DNA of 64,000 nt. Origin: Paraburkholderia ginsengisoli NBRC 100965 (GTDB lineage: Bacteria; Pseudomonadota; Gammaproteobacteria; Burkholderiales; Burkholderiaceae). Below, piece by piece: positions 60,020 to 64,000 of the stretch. The notes beneath the pieces were generated by a model, which saw only the letters and a program-made list of their open reading frames with translations, searched no databases and was not told the origin of the DNA. Position 1 is the stretch's first letter; every line of letters begins with the position of its first letter. The position numbers were made by a program, and so were the translations under genes. The stretch lies in the NCBI RefSeq assembly GCF_000739735.1, contig NZ_BBJF01000002.1:1-64000 (forward strand). The letters are read 5' to 3'.

Positions 60020-60090
60020 CCGCGATAATGCCGCGCGAACCGGCAGGCAAACGTGCCTGCCTATGTCACAACGTCGTATGAGGACCGCAG

Positions 60091-60507
60091 ATGCTTTGGG
60101 TAAAAACGTTTCACATCGTGTTGGTTGCCTCCTGGTTTGCCGGCCTGTTCTATCTGCCGCGCATCTTCGTCAATCTGGCGATGGAAACGGAACCCGCCGC
60201 CACGGCGCGCCTGCTGATCATGGCCCGCAAGCTGTTCCGCTTCATGACGTTCATCGCGGTGCCGGCGCTCGTGTGCGGTCTCTGGTTGTGGCTGGTGATC
60301 GGCATCGGCAGCGGGCAGGGCTGGATTCACGCGAAGGTCGGCGTGGTGGTGCTGCTGATTCTTTATCACGCGTATTGCGGCGTGCTGCTGCGCACGTTCG
60401 AGCGCGGCGAGAATCGTCGCTCGGACAAGTGGTATCGGATGTTCAATGAACTGCCGGTGCTGGGCATGCTGGCGGCGGTCGCGTTGGTCGTGATCAAGCC
60501 GTTCTGA
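60091..60507 (+). CDS. hemJ: CopD-family membrane protein, probable protoporphyrinogen oxidase HemJ
   Basis: An inner membrane protein of 138 residues with four hydrophobic helices. The start LWVKTFHIVLVASWFAGLFY with the conserved His, PRIFVNLA, and the HAKVGVVVLLILYHAYCG segment with a second conserved Lys/His pair match HemJ, which oxidises protoporphyrinogen IX in haem synthesis in many gram-negative bacteria. A more general CopD-like role cannot be excluded. A strong terminator follows. Confidence 0.85.
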   Translation: MLWVKTFHIVLVASWFAGLFYLPRIFVNLAMETEPAATARLLIMARKLFRFMTFIAVPALVCGLWLWLVIGIGSGQGWIHAKVGVVVLLILYHAYCGVLLRTFERGENRRSDKWYRMFNELPVLGMLAAVALVVIKPF

Positions 60508-60565
60508 TCGTGGCGCCAGGGCGCTCAAGCCCGATGTGATGTTTATCGCTGCAATGAAAAAGAGA

Positions 60566-60601
60566 AAGGGCGGTTTGCCGAGTGATCGGCAAACCGCCCT
60601 T
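60566..60601. terminator. Terminator after hemJ
   Basis: A perfect 15-bp stem (60566-60580 with 60587-60601) with a six-base loop is followed by GTTGTTT. The A-rich flank on the left makes it plausible for hexR on the minus strand as well, 58 bases after its stop. Confidence 0.85.
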
Positions 60602-60659
60602 GTTGTTTCCGGCGTGCTGTTTTACAAACGCGAGCGCCGAGCGTTGCGCCACCCGCGCC

Positions 60660-61505
60660 TCACCCGTGCGAGTCCACCCTGCGCCGGTGAATCACCTCCT
60701 TGGTCTGCGACAGCTTTTCCAGCAACTCCGGCCCGCGGCTGAGCGCCACCCCCACCGCCAGAATATCGCCGATTGCCAGATGCGAGACACGCGAGGTCAT
60801 CGGCGAAAAGATGTCGGTGTCCTCATCGACGTTCGCGAACAGGCCGACCGTCGCGAGCCGCGCGAGCGGCGAATTGCCATGCGTGATCGCGATCACCTTC
60901 GCGCCCGCGTTGAGCGCGGCCTTCGCGGCGTCGATGATGTCGCGCGTGCGGCCGGTGTTCGAGATCGCCACCACGACGTCGCCCGCGCCGAGCAGCGCCG
61001 CCGACATCAGAAACGTATGCGGGTCCGAATACGCGACGCTTGGCATGCCGAGCCGGAAGAACTTGTGCTGCACGTCGAGCGCGGCGATCCCCGAGCCGCC
61101 CGCGCCGTAGAACTCGATGCGCCGCGCCTGCGCGAGCATGTCGATCGCCGCGGCCACGCTGTCCGACGACAGGTTGTTGCGCACCTGGATCAGCGCGCCG
61201 ATGGTCCGGTCGAGCACCTTCGCGGCGACGCCCGGTGTCGGCTCGTCGGGCCGCACGTCGCGATAGACGGCCGGCACCTCGGCGGCAATCCCCTGCGCGA
61301 GCCGGATCTTGAACTCGCGAAACCCCGAAAAGCCGAGCGCATGACAGAACCGCGCGATGGTCGGCTGGCTCACGCCCGCGCGCGCGGCGACTTCGGTCAT
61401 CGACAGGTCGAGCACCTCGCGCGGCGCTTCGATCACGTAATCGGCCAGCTTGCGCTCGGACGGGCGCAACTGGTCGCGCATCTCTGCCACCTGGGACAGC
61501 ATCAT
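60660..61505 (-). CDS. hexR: HexR-type RpiR-family transcriptional regulator
   Basis: A protein of 281 residues with an N-terminal RpiR helix-turn-helix (residues 1-77; LSMTEVAARAGVSQPTIARFCHALGF) and a C-terminal SIS sugar-phosphate domain (FYGAGGSGIAALDVQHKFFRLG). HexR represses Entner-Doudoroff genes and is released by 2-keto-3-deoxy-6-phosphogluconate. Its position divergent from edd-eda, and HexR-like boxes in the shared gap, support that role. Starts at 61505 and 61502 are adjacent. Confidence 0.92.
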   Translation of the reverse strand: MMLSQVAEMRDQLRPSERKLADYVIEAPREVLDLSMTEVAARAGVSQPTIARFCHALGFSGFREFKIRLAQGIAAEVPAVYRDVRPDEPTPGVAAKVLDRTIGALIQVRNNLSSDSVAAAIDMLAQARRIEFYGAGGSGIAALDVQHKFFRLGMPSVAYSDPHTFLMSAALLGAGDVVVAISNTGRTRDIIDAAKAALNAGAKVIAITHGNSPLARLATVGLFANVDEDTDIFSPMTSRVSHLAIGDILAVGVALSRGPELLEKLSQTKEVIHRRRVDSHG

Positions 61506-61561
61506 TGGAAAACTCGCACTATGCTGAAGAATGCGTGGACTATATCTGATTGCACGAGAAG

Positions 61562-61575
61562 GTACAAAAACTACA
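61562..61575 (-). promoter_or_regulatory. HexR-like box near hexR
   Basis: On the minus strand TGTAG-TTTTT-GTAC resembles the HexR recognition sequence TGTARTnnnAYTACA. It is 57 bases upstream of the hexR start and shares TGTAGTTTTT with the box at 61693, so autoregulation is likely. Confidence 0.5.
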
Positions 61576-61692
61576 TATCAGCCTCTAGGTGTTATCCCTA
61601 GGTTGTTGTCATTCAGCGCTTACTGGCTTCCAGTAAGGCGCAACGCGAGATGGCGCAATGTCGCGGTGCAACAGGAATCAGCGTTGCGATCG

Positions 61693-61707
61693 TGTAGTTT
61701 TTCTACT
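61693..61707 (+). promoter_or_regulatory. HexR-like box upstream of edd
   Basis: TGTAG-TTTTT-CTAC-T is a 5-bp dyad about 90 bases before the edd ATG and matches the HexR consensus in most positions. It is the best candidate site for repression of edd-eda. Confidence 0.55.
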
Positions 61708-61796
61708 AAGATGGCGTCGTCGGTTGAGCCGACGCCCCCGCGATACCTACCTGGCAAAGTGCGCGCGCGCCTGCCGCCAGCGACGAAGGAGCTCCG

Positions 61797-63737
61797 ATGG
61801 TTTCCCCGCATTCGCAATTGTTGAACGTCACGAAGCGCGTGATCGAGCGCAGCAAGCCCACGCGCGACGCCTACCTAACCCGCATCCATCACGCGCAGGG
61901 CAAGTTCCCCGCGCGCGGCGCACTCTCGTGCGCGAACCTCGCGCACGGTTTCGCCGGGCTCGAGGGCAACGACAAGCTCGTCATCAAGCAGATCCGCGAG
62001 CCGAACATCGGCATCGTGTCCTCGTACAACGAGATGCTGTCGGCCCACGCGCCGTACAAAAACTACCCCGACATCATCAAGCAGGCCGCGCGTGAAAACG
62101 GCGGCGTCGCGCAATTCGCGGGCGGCGTGCCGGCCATGTGCGACGGCATCACGCAGGGCAATGCGGGCATGGAGCTGTCGCTGTTCTCGCGCGAAGTGAT
62201 CGCGATGAGCACGGCGGTCGCGCTCACGCACAACATGTTCGACGCGGCGCTGTGCCTCGGCATCTGCGACAAGATCGTGCCGGGCCTATTGATCGGCGCG
62301 CTGCAATTCGGCCATCTGCCGACCATCTTCGTGCCGGCCGGCCCGATGGCGAGCGGCCTGTCCAACGACGACAAAGCCAAGACGCGCCAACTGTTCGCGA
62401 CCGGCCAGTGCGGCCGCGACGCGCTGCTCGAAGCGGAAGCGGCCGCGTATCACAGCCACGGCACCTGCACGTTCTACGGCACCGCGAACAGCAACCAGAT
62501 GCTGATGGAAGTGATGGGCCTGCATCTGCCGGGCTCGGCCTTTGTGCATCCGCACACGCCGCTGCGCGACGCGCTGACCGCGCAGGCCGCGCGCCGCGTG
62601 CTCGATCTGACCGTGGAGCGCGGCAACTACATGCCGATCGGCCACGTGGTCGACGAGAAGGCGGTGGTCAACGGGATCGTCGCGTTGCTCGCGACGGGCG
62701 GCTCGACCAATCACACGCTGCACCTGGTGGCGATTGCGCGCGCGGCGGGCATCGTGATCGACTGGGACGACTTCGACACGCTGTCGCAAGTGGTGCCGCT
62801 GCTCGCGAAGATTTATCCGAACGGCAAGGCGGACGTGAATCACTTCCACGCAGCCGGCGGCGTCGCGTTCCTCGTGCGCAATCTGCTGGAAGGCGGCTTG
62901 CTGCATGACGACGTGAACACGGTCGCGGGCAAGGGCCTCAAGCATTACACCGAAGAGCCGAAGCTGATCGACGGCAAGCTCCAATGGGTGCCGGGTGCGC
63001 AGACGAGCGAAGACACGGCGGTGCTGCGTGGCATCAAGGAACCGTTCCAGCCGGACGGCGGCCTGCGTCTCATGCAGGGCAAACTCGGCCGCGGCGTGAT
63101 CAAGATTTCGGCGGTTGCCGCGCAGCATCGCAAGGTGAAGGCGCCGGCGATCGTGTTCGATTCGCAGGAAGCGGTGCAGGAAGCCTTCGACAAAGGCGAG
63201 TTGAAGCGCGATTTCGTCGCCGTCGTGCGCTTCCAGGGCGCGCGGGCAAATGGCATGCCCGAGCTGCATCGTTTGACGCCGCTGCTCGGTGTGTTGCAGG
63301 ATCAAGGTTTCCATGTCGCGCTGGTCACCGACGGCCGCATGTCCGGTGCGTCGGGCAAGGTGCCGGCGGTGATCCATCTGTCGCCGGAAGCGCTGTTGCA
63401 AGGCCCGATCGGCAAGGTGCGCACCGGCGACATGCTGGTGATCGACGCCGAAGCGGGCGTGCTCGACATCGAGATCGATGCGGCCGAATGGGCGGCGCGG
63501 CCGAACGCCGAGCCGCAGCATCAGGCGGACAACGAAGTCGGCTTCGGCCGCGAGCTGTTCGGCGTGTTTCGCGCGGCGGCGGCGCCAGCGGAGCAGGGCG
63601 CGTCGGTGTTCGGCAAGATGGTGGGCGAAGGCGCGGCCTCGCACGCCGGTCAGCACGACACTTCGCATGCGGCGCATCACGGCAAAGCGGCCACAGCGCA
63701 TACCGACAAACACACAAGCACCACGCAAGCCCGCTAA
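61797..63737 (+). CDS. edd: Phosphogluconate dehydratase
   Basis: Edd dehydrates 6-phosphogluconate to 2-keto-3-deoxy-6-phosphogluconate, the first step of the Entner-Doudoroff route. The 646-residue ILVD/EDD family enzyme has iron-sulfur Cys motifs [11 protein letters not shown] and [10 protein letters not shown] and the C-terminal [20 protein letters not shown] lies six bases before the ATG. The last 31 residues are an unusual His-rich tail with seven His. eda follows 26 bases downstream. Confidence 0.97.
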   Translation: MVSPHSQLLNVTKRVIERSKPTRDAYLTRIHHAQGKFPARGALSCANLAHGFAGLEGNDKLVIKQIREPNIGIVSSYNEMLSAHAPYKNYPDIIKQAARENGGVAQFAGGVPAMCDGITQGNAGMELSLFSREVIAMSTAVALTHNMFDAALCLGICDKIVPGLLIGALQFGHLPTIFVPAGPMASGLSNDDKAKTRQLFATGQCGRDALLEAEAAAYHSHGTCTFYGTANSNQMLMEVMGLHLPGSAFVHPHTPLRDALTAQAARRVLDLTVERGNYMPIGHVVDEKAVVNGIVALLATGGSTNHTLHLVAIARAAGIVIDWDDFDTLSQVVPLLAKIYPNGKADVNHFHAAGGVAFLVRNLLEGGLLHDDVNTVAGKGLKHYTEEPKLIDGKLQWVPGAQTSEDTAVLRGIKEPFQPDGGLRLMQGKLGRGVIKISAVAAQHRKVKAPAIVFDSQEAVQEAFDKGELKRDFVAVVRFQGARANGMPELHRLTPLLGVLQDQGFHVALVTDGRMSGASGKVPAVIHLSPEALLQGPIGKVRTGDMLVIDAEAGVLDIEIDAAEWAARPNAEPQHQADNEVGFGRELFGVFRAAAAPAEQGASVFGKMVGEGAASHAGQHDTSHAAHHGKAATAHTDKHTSTTQAR

Positions 63738-63763
63738 GTGCTGCAGAAACAAGGAGTCTGACT

Positions 63764-64000
63764 ATGACGTCGAAAACAGTAAGCGAGATCGTGCGCCTCG
63801 GCCCGGTGATTCCGGTGCTCGCGTTCGACTCCGTCGAACAGGGCGAACACGTGTCGCGCGCGCTGCACGCGGGCGGCGTGAAGGTGCTGGAAATTACGCT
63901 GCGCACCGCGGCGGGCCTCGAAGCGATCGAGCGCGCGAGCCAGTTGGCCGACGACATCGTGGTCGGCGTCGGCACGATCACGAAGCCGGAGCACTGCGCT
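63764..64000 (+). CDS. eda: 2-dehydro-3-deoxyphosphogluconate aldolase (5' part)
   Basis: Eda splits 2-keto-3-deoxy-6-phosphogluconate into pyruvate and glyceraldehyde 3-phosphate. The first 79 residues are present before the window ends. Visible are MTSKTVSEIVRLGPVIPVLA and the catalytic-Glu segment KVLEITLRTAAGLEAI, then VGVGTIT. AAGGAG lies about eight bases before the ATG at 63764. It forms an operon with edd. Confidence 0.96.
   Translation, partial: MTSKTVSEIVRLGPVIPVLAFDSVEQGEHVSRALHAGGVKVLEITLRTAAGLEAIERASQLADDIVVGVGTITKPEHCA

Overview
This window is a GC-rich, densely packed bacterial chromosome segment. Gene order and protein families point to the Burkholderiales, most like Paraburkholderia. 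Supporting evidence includes the tlpA-aroQ-accB-accC-prmA block, mpl next to an exoribonuclease and aroE, fur divergent from bamE, dapB-exbB-exbD-leuS-lptE-holA-proA, and hexR divergent from edd-eda. I see no rRNA, tRNA, insertion sequence, prophage or CRISPR array. The first gene (nrdB) and the last (eda) are cut by the window ends.

Layout: 1-1.7 kb holds the end of nrdB and a lysine/alanine-repeat histone H1-like gene. 1.8-10.1 kb is a minus-strand block: lipoprotein, PfkB kinase, tpx, DUF3426 protein, prmA, accC, accB, aroQ, tlpA and a conserved hypothetical gene. 10.3-16.3 kb is plus strand: mpl, YqiA-like esterase, RNB exoribonuclease, aroE, mtgA. 16.3-21.5 kb is a tricarballylate/citrate module (LysR regulator, tcuA, tcuB, tcuC). 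21.6-32.4 kb is a sugar catabolism cluster (IclR regulator, dgoK, dgoA, SDR, araF-araG-araH transporter, second SDR, SMP-30 lactonase, aldose epimerase). It fits non-phosphorylative oxidation of D-galactose and/or L-arabinose, although no sugar-acid dehydratase is present.

32.5-42.6 kb mixes housekeeping genes: pyrF, DUF985 cupin, pncC-type CinA, pgpA, thiL, maeB, a secreted barnase-like RNase with its barstar, rsmE, a VOC protein and speE. 42.8-50.5 kb carries tkt-gapA, a FadR-type regulator divergent from dctA with visible operators, allantoicase plus ureidoglycolate lyase, and fur. 50.6-60.5 kb carries bamE, dapB, exbBD, leuS, lptE, holA, proA and a HemJ-like gene. The window ends with hexR divergent from edd-eda, the Entner-Doudoroff entry.

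The most unusual signal is a pair of matching 68-nt leaders directly before tcuA and araG, two unrelated genes 9 kb apart. Both start with a nearly identical block that forms a small hairpin. Both continue with a second hairpin whose arms differ in sequence but still pair, and both end in a strong ribosome binding site. They look like two members of one structured RNA element. Other regulatory signals are paired FadR-type operators at dctA, two HexR-like boxes between hexR and edd, strong intercistronic hairpins in the ara operon, a possible leader peptide before the IclR gene, and a possible small RNA locus after maeB.
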